Assembly (NCBI GenBank): GCA_002633025.1
Contig: NMRB01000035.1
Coordinates: 515,345 to 579,344 of the forward strand
Length of the DNA stretch: 64,000 nucleotides
Source: Notospermus geniculatus
Lineage: Eukaryota > Nemertea > Pilidiophora > Heteronemertea > Lineidae
Direction: 5' to 3'
The notes beneath the pieces were generated by a model, which was not told the origin of the DNA, did no database searches, and was given only the letters and a program-made list of their open reading frames with translations. The position numbers and the translations under genes were made by a program. This document shows, piece by piece, positions 1 to 11,213 of the stretch (positions are counted from its first letter, which is position 1; each line of letters starts with the position of its first letter).

Positions 1-260
1 ACAGCTCTGGAAAAAAATATTAGACCGCCTCTGGTTGGCTCACTCGTTTTCCATTAAAATGGGTCCCACAAACTCTCCAATCATTCTGTATGTGCTGATT
101 TATTGTGTTGGTCAAATTGTTAAAACTTCACCAAGACAACGATATCAAACATAGAAACTGACTTCCCATAATGAAGAAACAATGGAGCTGTTAAAAGGAC
201 CTTGAATGGGAAATGAGTGGAAATAACAGATGTGGTCTAATATTTTTTTCCAGAGCTGTA
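1..260. mobile_element. MITE-like element with 26-bp terminal inverted repeats
   Basis: The first 26 bases begin ACAGCTCTGGAAAAAAATAT and recur as a perfect reverse complement at 234-260. Nothing between them codes. The termini and small size fit a non-autonomous DNA transposon. The left flank is outside the window, so the target duplication cannot be read. Confidence 0.75.
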
Positions 261-2784
261 TACTGAATCCCTCACTTTAAGAGACGCTCACCTGAGATCT
301 CAAAATGTGAGTACCATGTCCAATGGTAATATATTTTGAAGGATTGAGATATTCAGCAGAGGAAGGGGCTGTTGGGTGGAACAGGCTGGCTTGGCATCAT
401 GGCTGCATAATGCCGCGTAACATCTTTGATATCTTTGGGGAAAATGCAGTACTAGTATATGTCATTGTCAGGAGTAAAATACCGGTGTAATAGAATGCCA
501 TGTACCCCGATATGAGGTGTCCCCCAACAAATAATTCTGACGGAATAAGGGTTACTAACAGACAGGAACTTCTGTCACGAGATGCCCCCCTGTACAAATT
601 AAGAAGCGGACATCTGGTATCGGGAACATTAGATTCTATCACACCGGCATCTCCAGCGACCCACACCGACACAAAGCCAATCTACAGAGATCCATGTATT
701 GTTGTACCAAATCCAATAAAATCCCACCACGTACCGCAATACCTTACCTTGTGTGGCCTGCCGGAAAAGCATTGCAATTTCGGAAGAATCTGAGTATGAT
801 GTCTTTGATGATGGCATTTTTGTTTGGGCAATGATAGTCATTTGATGAATGTGTAACAATCCCTTATAACGAACACAACAATCTTTTAATGCAGTTCACG
901 GGGGAGGAATCTCAGTAACAAGACACTCAGGCCTCTCGGCGACCCACACCGGACTCGACCGCAACAGCCAAGTGTTCACCTTGGACCATTTTACAGCATA
1001 ACAATAAAAAGATCACAGTGCATCACAGAGGCCTATAGTACAATAAGAAAATCACATCCACTTCAGAAATGTATGGTCACCATCTTTGACATGATTGGAG
1101 ACGCTGGGAGATTTCCAAAATTGAGTTTCAAACTGAATCCAAAGCCGTTCACAGCAACATCATCATTCCTGATCGTTTGAGATATCCACAGACACCAAAA
1201 CCGATAGCAACATCTCTTTAACCCGTCCACGCACTGCACGCCATGTGTACATCTCACTTCAATACAATGCGTGTAGAGTGTACTGACGTGTATAGGCCTA
1301 CACAGGCATACCACCAATCCGTGCCCATCATGATGTGGAGTAGAGCCATCGAGTACACAACAAATCACTTCTGAATCGATTATCAAGGATGACACACTGT
1401 ACCGTCCGGAGAGGACACCTGTTGTGGGCAGAATTTACTAATTGTATGTTATATTATCTTTCAGGAGATAAAAAAAAATTATCAGAACCGTATGGAGAGA
1501 TAGGGCTTCGTACAGGTACGTATCACCATTACACCATTACCGGTATGGACAGAGTTCGTTTCGACGGTAAATGATCTATTAAGTAGCAAGTTCGAGTGAA
1601 CATCCCTCGAATTTGAGGTCATCGCAAACATCATTCTTCATAACTCAGCTTTTGATAACTCTCAAAAAATCAAAGACGTCAAATATGAGTGAAAATTGGT
1701 TGAACGCATTTGGAACACGAAACATGGGCCTACGTCTGCCAAAAAAACTTATCGTTCTTTCAACCATAGGTTCTTACCTCTTTTGAACATTTTAAACAAT
1801 ATAATGTGGAGTAGGTATATAGGACTATTTCTGGAGCAACCCGTGTGTCGCCTAGAATATGTTACGTATGAAATGAAAAACCATTTATGCCTACCGTCAA
1901 TGTTGTCGAACTCTGGTCGCCGCACCCACGCGGTCATGGTCAACGAATTAGGGCTATCCGTCTCAAACTTATACTTCTTTGCTGACATCTTCAAATTAAT
2001 AAGAATCTAACTCCAGAATGAACAAAAACTGCATTTTACATCCATTTGATAGTCAGTAACTCAAGAGCATCAGCAACCACTTTCTTGATAATAAACAAAA
2101 AGTGAATCCCATCCTTCAGTAAACGATCAAGAGAGACCGCTTCATTGAACGGACGAGGGGATCAAACACTATGAATAGTCGACAACTCGTTTTGACTTTA
2201 AAACCAGCCACTGGCAACCCATTTAACATTTCGGTCGATTCGATTCATTTTACTTGAACACTCCTGATGTTGTTTGCGGATTTGAGAACTTGGCAGCCGA
2301 CAGGCATTATGGGGTAAGGGTGATGAGGTGTATTCAATAAACAATGCAAACACCGTTGTTGAGGAGTCCATTCATCACTTTCGAGTGAATATCTACTCAA
2401 CTTCACCTTATAATCAGGTTGAAAACTAAACTTTAATTAATAATGTCTACATGTACTCTTACCTTTCAAAAAACACCGAGTATTAATCATGGGAGGAGAG
2501 GGCGAGGTTCACTGTTGTTCAACGTTTTACCGCGGTGGGATGACTAAATTCTTTATTTCATCCCAAAAGTGTGCCAAAGTTATTTTGCATGCTTGGCTTC
2601 TGGCTTCGACACGTTCGCGATAGATTTCAGGGACCTTCTGCGGGGTGTAACCTGGCAGCTGCGAAAATTCACTATCACTGCGGTCTGTAACATTTGTTTA
2701 GTGTTCCCTGTATCCACGTGTTTCATACAATAGTAGCAGTCAGCCGCCCCTGACGCCAACGACGGCAGCAAAGTTCTAGCGGAC
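261..2784. other. Intergenic, no supported gene
   Basis: Only short ORFs without plausible splice sites or recognisable domains occur here. I see no RNA gene and no clear repeat. Confidence 0.5.
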
Positions 2785-2788
2785 CTGG

Positions 2789-2924
2789 GACCTTATTCAC
2801 AAAGGCCTCGTAAGTTTAAGGGCACGCAAATCCTTTATCAGGCTGACAGTGAACAAAAGGTTGCCCGCAAATGGACAATGGTTTACGCTTTCCCGTAAGT
2901 TACGAGAGCTTCGTGAATAAGGCC
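2789..2924. mobile_element. Palindromic foldback element
   Basis: CCTTATTCACAAAGGCCTCG near 2791 returns inverted near 2900-2922 as a sequence ending GAATAAGG. It lies head to tail with the next foldback element and shares its GGGACC-type terminus. Confidence 0.7.
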
Positions 2925-2927
2925 TCT

Positions 2928-3066
2928 GGGACCATATTTACGAAGCATTCGCAACTTTGCGTTCACGCAGATCTATTGTTTGGCTGCACATGCCCTATTG
3001 TTCACTGACTGCCTAACAATAGATTTGCGTGAGCGCAAAGTTGTGAAGGCTTCACAAATATGGCCC
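2928..3066. mobile_element. Palindromic foldback element
   Basis: The left arm starts GGGACCATATTTACGAAG and the right arm ends CACAAATATGGCCCC. The arms pair over about 40 bases, including AACTTTGCG and CGCAAAGTT, around a short loop. Confidence 0.75.
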
Positions 3067-3208
3067 CAGTATAATATGAAATTCTCATCATTGGTGCTAA
3101 ATCAATCATGAATGGTTCCGCTAGGCATTCAATTGGGCGGTAGTGACTCCTATTGGTCAACTGACTGACAGCTCCTAAGACAGCGAGAGAAACCAGAACT
3201 TGCAAACT

Positions 3209-3787
3209 AAAGGCGCCTCTCCACGTGAGAGTTTTCTCGCGCAAGTTGGCTCTCTATGGGCAACTCCACTGCGAGCAGTTGTTTATGTCAATGGTCCCAG
3301 CGTAAGCCGTGAGGCATCTTGCCCAACCAAGGCTTCCTGTCACTCCTACTATCGCTCCATCCACCCTTGCCGACCACCATAGCATTTATCGCTCGCATTT
3401 GCCGCCCATGAGCGTGGCGGCGGAAGCAGCCAAACGTTACTGAAAGCGCGGTTTATGACGAAGATAGGAACATTGTGAGGTTTGGATCGATGAAAATCTC
3501 AAAATGAAGAATAATCTAATACGTTAATGCATGTTTTATTCACAAAACATTGGATTACACGCATTTATCATTGACAGTGGTGGGGGTGTGTGCGGTCCAT
3601 GGAACGACCTGTCTGCGAGCAGGATGACAAACGGTGGTCGTCAAGGGTGAAGGGAGCGTAGTTCGAAGGGCGGAGTGACCGGAGGCCTTGATTAGTCAAG
3701 ATGGCCGTGAGGAACAAATAATGGTGAATTGCCCATATTGTGAGCCAACTTCTGCGAGAAAACTCTCACGTGGAGAGAGGTGCCTTA
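3209..3787. mobile_element. 579-bp DNA transposon with CACGTG-bearing inverted termini
   Basis: The left end AAGGCGCCTCTCCACGTGAG is matched by an inverted copy ending at 3787 (CTCACGTGGAGAGAGGTGCC), with pairing of about 45 bases. The interior has no transposase. The same terminus occurs on the palindrome at 49089-49253 and as a relic near 23565. Confidence 0.7.
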
Positions 3788-5549
3788 AGGAACACAGAAA
3801 AATCTGTCACTCTGGTTTCATGAGTGTTCCCAATACAATGAGGGGAAACACTGAAAAACGGAAACACAGTGTCACTCTACACCTGGACTTAAAATGCAGT
3901 ATCCTATGACCCCACTTGTATAATCAATAAACCGCAGTGTGTTGTTTTCCACAGCAACGAGTACTTCACTGTTCCCACGCGCAGTTTTACGGGATCGAAG
4001 TATCAACTGACAGGGAAAACTTGTCAGAGTCAGGTAAAAGTACAAAAATGTACACACAAAGGTGTGAAATGTAAAAACTCAAACATGTATTTGTATACTG
4101 TCATCATTTTGAACGTTTCCGTCCGGGCATCGAACGGAATTTGTTACGGCTTTGTATTTTTGGTGCAATGTTACTGCGTGTAGCACGAAGGGTGATTCGC
4201 TTTCCCGGATTTGACAGGATATTTGCAGCTATAACAATCTGTCGGTTGGACACTCGGAAACAAGTCCTTCAATAATTATGACACACCACTGAACTTAATC
4301 AGAAACACTTCCTCTTGAAGACTACATGTATGTATTGAGGAATGTTCACCACGAAGCCCAATCAATTTACACTGTATCTGTTACCTCCGGCGGGAAATGT
4401 GAATGATGATAGGCTGAACTGGAACACACCGCGGAAATCTCCGCGAGCCGTGTCTGTGAGCTAAACCTGTGTATCCTATACCTCATCTCCGAGTTTAAAG
4501 TAGCCCGGTATTGCCCCTTTTTCTCGACAACCGGCGCCACCACCGCCCTGCACGTCACTCTCCAACCCCAGGGAATAACTACGTTGTTGGCGAATAGACC
4601 CGATGCACTACGTACATTCTGTAATGGTTATTGTAGTTTGTGTTGCTGCCGCTAGGAGGCTCCCTTTACGTCGGCAATCAAAATTACCCATGAGAGATCG
4701 CATTCGGAACTTCCGAAGGCAACTGCTCGGCAATTTCCGTAGATACTCGCATTTCCCCTCGGACACAATTCCAAGGCAGCCATATCTTGAATGCGCAGTG
4801 ATTGCCTTGAGTTTCTGTGGGTTTGGATGCGGTTGCCTCATCACACCACGCGCACGAACGAAATAGGTCACACAAACGTTGCGTTATTGATCAATAAATG
4901 GCAGATTGGGTGAGATATCGGTAAGTTTATATATAATATGCCTCAACTAATCCAGGAAATAAGCTTGGATATCTTAAGCAGGCCAAAATTCGGCGAAAAT
5001 AGTCCCACGGTCGGTCACGTGGGTTTGTTGATAACAACATGGCTGCCTTGGACTTGTGTCCGAGGTGAAATGCGCCGCCCAGTGGACAGATAAGCAGTTC
5101 GCCTCAGGTCGTTTCGAATGGAGAGATCGCATACCGTGCCCACGATGTCTCACAGTACGACTTCCAATCTCGCAGACATGGATTTGTGCTGCCTGTTTCA
5201 GGAGTGCATGTCTAGATGGTACGAACTGCCGCTCTTACCTGAACTGCTGCCAAGACTTGATCTGTTCCTGAGTTGTAGTTCTTTGATGATTTTCTGTGAG
5301 ATATATGACTCCCTCTCGTCCCATGGACCGTCTCGCTTGCTATACACCAACGGCATACTTCTCCTATCAATCCACGGAGCATCCCGTCCGATCCAGTTCG
5401 TGCTGTCACGTCGGCCATTCCAGGGATTGTCTTGCTGGTCAATCCAAGGAATGTCGGAATCTGAAAAATAATGGCCACGCGTCAGAATTTCAGATCTGAA
5501 GTGGAGCAACATTCTTTCCCCATATAAGGTATGCTTATATGGGGAATGC
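3788..5549. other. Intergenic with a dispersed repeat at about 4500-4690
   Basis: No supported gene. The segment around 4500-4690 (containing GCTGCCGCTAGG) recurs inverted at 57895-58085 and in part at 34430-34560, so it belongs to a dispersed repeat family. Confidence 0.55.
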
Positions 5550-5653
5550 TTATAGCTTTTCAATTTTTCAGGTTTGCCAGGGCATGATGTTACAATGGAA
5601 AAGTTGTGGCTCAACTTGAGTTGAAGATAATCTTCGTTGGCGCATACGGCCCA
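5550..5653. repeat. Relic of the foldback family intact at 49820-49937
   Basis: GATAATCTTCGTTGG followed by CGCATACGGCC at the right end is nearly the same as the right arm of the element at 49820-49937, including an inner GGTTTGCCAGGG word. The left arm has decayed. Confidence 0.6.
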
Positions 5654-5703
5654 TAAATGTTGATGTTGAACTCACTCCACAGCTTGCCGACATGATCTTA
5701 GGA

Positions 5704-5829
5704 CGAGTTTACATCGAGGCACACGCGACACGAACATGCAGGCGAACAATGGCTTCACAAAGGATTCATCCCCATGAAACCTTTGTTCACCTGCGTATTC
5801 GTGTCGCGTGTGCCTCGATATAAACTCAG
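5704..5829. mobile_element. Palindromic foldback element
   Basis: The arms GAGGCACACGCGACACGAA and TTCGTGTCGCGTGTGCCTC are exact complements inside a longer imperfect hairpin around a loop of about 50 bases. Confidence 0.75.
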
Positions 5830-5996
5830 CCTTACTGAGATTCTGTATCGGTACGTGTACTACTCTAGGTTCTTACCCCTTGGATTATCTAGTTGGGGAA
5901 GACTTGTATAACTCGGTGGTTGCTCATATCTCCTCTCATCCGGGTCCTCAACCGACTCCAGTTCTGTCAGATCAGGACAGGAGAAGGAAGATTTGT

Positions 5997-6282
5997 GATA
6001 ACGGGTCGCCATGCCCCCTGGAGGAGAAAAAAGACGTGATAACGGGTCGCCATGCCCCCTGGAGGAGAAAAAAGACGTGATGACGGGTCGCCATGCCCCC
6101 TGGAGGAGAAAAAAGACGTGATAACGGGTCGCCATGCCACCTGGAGGAGAAAAAAGACGTGATGACGGGTCGCCATGCCCCTGGAGGAGAAAAAAGACGT
6201 GATAACGGGTCGCCATGCCCCCTGGAGGAGAAAAAAGACGTGATAACGGGTCGCCATGTCCCCTGGAGGAGAAAAAAGACGT
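5997..6282. repeat. 41-bp minisatellite, seven tandem units
   Basis: Units start at 5997, 6038, 6079, 6120, 6161, 6201 and 6242. Each is 41 bp except the fifth, which lost one C and is 40 bp. Differences are mostly GATAACG versus GATGACG. The unit holds GGGTCGCCATGCCCCCTGG and a run of six A. Because 41 is not a multiple of three, the array reads through several frames without stops and produces spurious ORFs on both strands. Confidence 0.95.
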
Positions 6283-6425
6283 ATTGGAATGACATGGTCA
6301 CATAGAGGGCGCAGGCAGCTATTGGCCTTCGTAATCAATCCTTGGACCAGTTCCTGGAAGAGTATGACATTGACCAGCAGTACATGCGGGGTTAGGAGAA
6401 GGCAGTAGATTATATCACACCTTTA

Positions 6426-6643
6426 ATAAAGGGCCTCTAGAGCCAGCTCGCGATTAGGCTATCAGTACTGCAACTATACAACAGGTGGCGCTAGTAAGCA
6501 TGAACTCATGAATTGTGGATCAAATGTTGACAGTGATGAAATTTTACTTCAAAAATGATTCCCAAGTTGGATCCTCATGCCACCAGTTCTGTGTTAGTAA
6601 TCATATCAATATGCACCAAAAAGCTGCCTCTAGAGGCCCTTTA
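6426..6643. mobile_element. MITE with TAAAGGGCCTCTAGAG termini
   Basis: TAAAGGGCCTCTAGAG at the left is repeated inverted at the right end (CTCTAGAGGCCCTTTA). The 65-aa ORF spanning it is carried by the element and is not a gene. Confidence 0.75.
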
Positions 6644-8485
6644 ATCTCGCATTGTTGTTACACGCCAAAACTCCAGAATGCGCATGAACTTGGCGCGCTC
6701 AGATTTTCGTGATATTTTTTCGTGACAGATTGTTTTACAATAGCGCAACGTGAAAGATCATTACATATGTGGATATATCTGTTACAAACTGCATAATGGC
6801 TGTTAGTAGTTATCGAATTGTTTTTTTTTCATACAAATATTTCTTTTCTATGAGGTACTTGAAAGTTTACCAATACAAATACAACTGGTAAGCGTGTCTG
6901 TGTGAGGGCGGGTATTTCGTGTTTCGTAAGATCTGCAAAATGCCAGTAATATGTATTAGTCGATGCGTTGTGTAGATGGTTGCTACCACAAATGTCCCTG
7001 CCGCCACTGCGTCTTTCAGCATATCATGTAAGATCGAGAAAGTTATGGTGCTTCTTGAATTTTCAATTCCACGTCGTATCTACGAAGTGGTCAGGAGACG
7101 AAAGATAAATTTCATGTTGTCATCATGAAGATGCTGACTTTCTTCATTGCATACCTTTGGATGTTTAAGTATAAAATTCAAAGTTTATATACACCGTAAT
7201 TCTATCGGTCTAACGTCATACGCTAAAAGACGCTCTTGCAGCAGGCGATATTTGTGGAACCAACCATCTCCTGAAATAAATTACATGTACGTCACGGGAA
7301 TGAAGTCAAATTTCGTATTCCGTACGTCCTGTTTCGTCAGATTTGCGAAACCTCACTTTTTTTGATCCAACCAGATTGAATGCTGTGAACAAACTATTTT
7401 TAACTTACCGAAAGGCCACATTATGATTCAAACAAAATATTTTCCCGCTTCCCAGCTGAATGAAAAAAACCCCAGATATCTACATCACTACGTGAACGTT
7501 CTTTGAGAAACTGACGATCAGGACAAATATATGACGTCAATTGTGAAATCAACAGGTCTCTCCACCTTCGGAAATTCTGCCATATTCATTTGGAAACGTC
7601 AAACTAGTTATGAAGTATCGCTAAATAATATACGGCACGCAATGAAACGGTCCTCCATGAAAAAATATCCACCAGTTGTCCGTCCTTTATTCCACAGTTG
7701 AATACTGATAAGTTATTCCAACTTCTTAGCTTACGATCGTGTAGAGCCTGTGACATACATTGGCATCGAATTACTTTATACACATTTAATATGATTTTTA
7801 TCATAATCCCTCAATAGAACGCATTACTAAATGAAATCCACGACATTATTCCACGTAGAAACATACGCCACGTACTATATGTAACACTTAAAATATGTGC
7901 CGCAAACGTGGTGACACAGGCAATTAAAGTATTGAATATTCACAAGTGACAATTAAGACCTCTTCTCGCACCAAATGATGACTGTTCCCAAGATTGTGAC
8001 GATGTGGAAAATGCTCTGTCATTAGCTAAAACCAATATCCATTGTTTAATACATACCATAAAATCGGTCATGGAAAATTGACATGTGGTTGGCGCAACCA
8101 GCTGACGGACGAACGAATGACAATCAAATGTACCGTCGAAGAAGGGAATTCAGTATACGACGTCAGGTTTTAATATCTAATATAGTTTTCCGCAGTCGAG
8201 GACGAGTTCAGCAGTAGCGTCTCTGATGACGATTTTGAAGGATGACTGTTCTACGCATCTATATAAGATGTTACTGCACTCACTCCTATTAACTCGTTCC
8301 CAACTCTCTTGGGGAGAAACTGAACCAAATCATTTTTATGACGCATCTCTTTTGTTTGATATTATTTCTCGCTTAATACGATAAAGTTGAGATGATGATT
8401 TCCCCATCCTTAGATGAATTCTAATTACTGGCCCGGCCCATCTTCACCGCCAACTTGATGCCTCAGAACGGAAAGAACATAAAGA
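6644..8485. other. Intergenic, no supported gene
   Basis: AT-rich sequence with only short frames lacking splice signals. I see nothing recognisable on either strand. Confidence 0.5.
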
Positions 8486-8601
8486 TTCTAAGTAATGGGA
8501 TGTAAAAACCGCTCGATGCTGTCAAAAATTTATAAGTAGGACGCCATTCTCTATCCTGGTGATAACTCAGTCCATGGGGCAAGATTTTGTGCTAAACACT
8601 A

Positions 8602-8730
8602 AAGGCCCAAATTTTCAAAGCTGTTTTAACGCTAAAATGCATTTTAGTCCAGCACTTGCATGCTTATATGCATGCAAGTGTTGGACAAAAATGCATTTTA
8701 GCGTTAAAACAGCTTTGAAAATTTGGGCCT
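8602..8730. mobile_element. Palindromic MITE with a natural empty site in copy 2
   Basis: Arms AGGCCCAAATTTTCAAAGC and GCTTTGAAAATTTGGGCC form a nearly perfect long hairpin. Copy 2 reads AACACTAAGGAG at about 14591, without the element, while copy 1 has TAA on both sides. This indicates insertion into TAA, as expected for PIF/Harbinger-type elements. Confidence 0.85.
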
Positions 8731-9540
8731 AAGGAGAGACTCCGCCGTTTTATTTTCTTCATTACGACTTATCGTGATTGCACGACGAGCGATAGGAGTG
8801 AAATAGCTTCTAATATCGTACCTCAAGTAAGTTTCCGTGAATGTGATTGGCCGAGAGCGGTCACGTGAGCGGTGGACATTTCGGCATGTTCGCCCGGAAA
8901 ATATTTCCGGTTGGAATGTTTTCCCGCAAAATGCTTCGAGACGGCCCCACGTCCGCCATTTTGTTTCTCGCTTCAAATGACACGGCGGTTTTGCAATCAA
9001 AATCGTCGAAATACCAGTCAATATTGTCAGCTTTTGTGATCATCAACAGCATGGGGTAACTGTTAACATTTTCCTGAACACAATAGCCCAACCTTGTCGC
9101 ACGTTAGCTCACAATTTCAAAGAAATGAGCAAGCGAACAGCGCCGATGTGGGTCCAGTGTCGTGCGTTCATCTAGGTCCGCATCGACATTACATCAGGCG
9201 TGGTGCATCAAAAACAGGCAATGTTGCCCTCGGCTGGCGCCTCGGGCAACATGGCTTTCTCGGGGTGACATTTCGCTCTACCGCCCTCCACTCCGGGCAC
9301 CATTTTTATAATGTTGCTGGGATCACACTTTCTCATCCTAATGGGTGTTCCATCTCGTATATCAACACTGGTAGTGAGAACTTACGCGATGTTTTTGATG
9401 AGACAGAATGCTCAAGTTATAACGACAATGAGGTGTTGCAAAATATCACATTTATGGTGAAAAATGATATTGTGTGGGATCTATCGTTGTTTTTATATAT
9501 TAGGCAGAGTATGATACATACAGCCTCGATCAGTAGATTA

Positions 9541-9973
9541 TCCCCTATTCCTGTTCCGATTGGCGCGAGGTTTATCAACGATAGCTCCGCAACGCCTGGG
9601 CCGATTTTGATGAAACATACGTCAATCGACTTGTCTTTCTTGGCGGTACAGCCATCATCACTGTCATTTTCCCGAAAAACGTGACAGAAAAAAGTTCTTT
9701 CACAAATCACAGTTCGTGTTTACGGCCGAAATGGCGGCCATTTTGAAATGACGCAGTGCATCGCGCACGTGTAAACTGCACTGAACAGCATAGCGAAATG
9801 AAATGGGTTTTGAGAAAGGGATCCGTTATGCAGGCCTTACGCGAAAAATGAAGATAGCAGAAAGATACCGGCAAGAAAGACAAATTAATTGATGTATGGT
9901 ATGTTGAATTTGACCCAGCCGTTGCGGAGATATCGGCTGAAAACCTCGCGCCACTGGGATTTGGAATGAACTG
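9541..9973. mobile_element. 433-bp inverted-repeat element inserted at TA in copy 1
   Basis: Sequence from about 9562 to 9690 (starting GGCGCGAGGTTT) is repeated inverted at about 9830-9960. Copy 2 reads straight through GATTAGTCGCC at the matching place. Copy 1 has GATTA before and TAGTCGCC after the block, which is a TA target duplication. The long ORFs on both strands here belong to the element arms. Confidence 0.8.
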
Positions 9974-10566
9974 TAGTCGCCTCGGTTTCTGGTCCAATAT
10001 GAATCAAATACGCCAAAATATTGCCAACATGTATCCCAGTGTAGCATGTGTAGTTGTTCCCCTTCTGACAGTGTTCCCCAACAACACACTAACGGAATAA
10101 GTCCCAACTTAATATTTCTCAAAAGTAGGTCGTATTTTCCTGCTGAAGAGGGTTAAAATCTTGAAATTGGCAACCCAAGTGATTCCCCAATGAGGGATAT
10201 TTACAAGGGCGTTCATGCCATCTTAGCCATGATCATAAAGATAGTACTCTATAATCAAATTATTATATCTTGAATTAGTAACTTGGAGTCGTCGTATTAA
10301 TAAAACATGATTGTTTGCCATTTACACAGACAAACAAATAAATAAACGCTACAATCATTATTATTAAAAAGTAAGACATTGCCGTCGGTCAATTGGCTGT
10401 GTAACGAAGAGTCGTCGGGTGTACGAAAAAGCCAAAACCTGAAGGGATTCACCGAGGGTTTGGAGCATAATTTAGAGTATACCACCAATGAGTCGTTGTA
10501 AATGAGAAAATGTCCAAAAGGGACATTCGCTGTAGTTTGATGGAGCCGGTACGCGGTACTTTACAC

Positions 10567-10965
10567 TCATACGCAGTTTTGTGTTTGAGTTTTACGAAAG
10601 TACCCCGCTGGCGCGATCAGCATACCTTTACTGCGATGCTTCACGGGACTGCTTGGTGTCATTTCATGCCGATGATACACCTTCGGTCTTGGTACAATAA
10701 GTCGTCTCGTTTCGGCTCGTTCCGTGTCCGTTTCGGAGTCATTCCTTACGTAACCCTTTTGTTTCATTTCTGCTAATGTGATTGCCCATAAACCAGTCAA
10801 GCCAGCCTGACAGCGCCAGTCATGGTTGTATATGCAGTAGTAACATTCATCAGGTGCTCTGGGGATGTGCGGGAGGTGTGCTGGAATGTGGACAAAGAAA
10901 ACTATCGAACAACCACGGAGGGCAGGATACAGTCCTAGCGCCATACGTTCATGAGAGCGACTCTA
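10567..10965 (-). CDS. Possible exon, conserved in both duplicate copies (unrecognised)
   Basis: A minus-strand frame of about 125-130 codons ends in TGA at 10567 and differs by one residue from its twin at 16039-16416. It contains a Cys-rich stretch reading DECYYCIYNHDWRC and then a polar tail. The first ATG lies near 10944, and in this copy a possible acceptor (CTAG) sits just upstream. The plus strand of the same DNA also carries an 88-codon frame identical in both copies, so strand choice is uncertain. I recognise no family. It could equally be non-coding sequence homogenised by gene conversion. Confidence 0.3.
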
Positions 10966-11128
10966 GCAGTCGATTCGTGTTTTTGTTAAAAATGAGTTTA
11001 AAAAGTCGCGCAGACTTGGCTCGCTGAGATGAACTCACTGAGATATCCATACATGTATATGCGCAATGAAATAACGGAAAAAACCTTCATATAAGCCGCT
11101 AAACAAGTTCTTTATCAACTTTACTTAC

Positions 11129-11213
11129 CATTTTTATACGGATCCCAGGTTGTCATACTTTTGGTTGAAAAACCAGTAGTTGACACATAATCCGTGAGTA
11201 ACTCATAGAACCT
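11129..11213 (-). CDS. Possible small exon, identical between copies (unrecognised)
   Basis: On the minus strand a block reading FYELLTDYV...TTWDPYKNG is bounded by an acceptor (TTTTCCACAG) and a GTAAGT donor. The corresponding block in copy 2 (about 16597-16680) is identical, while sequence just outside diverges. That pattern suggests an exon. Joining it to the frame at 10567-10965 is not phase-compatible by the simplest route, so the gene model remains open. Confidence 0.3.

Noticed and set aside
5860-6338. Three overlapping minus-strand ORFs of 109-123 codons with repeated HGDPSSRLFSPPG-like peptide
   Set aside because: They are the 41-bp minisatellite read in successive frames; the unit length is not a multiple of three and there are no splice or start signals.
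9094-9684. 196-codon plus-strand ORF
   Set aside because: It begins in sequence absent from duplication copy 2 and ends inside the inverted-repeat element at 9541-9973; the part shared with copy 2 is disrupted there.
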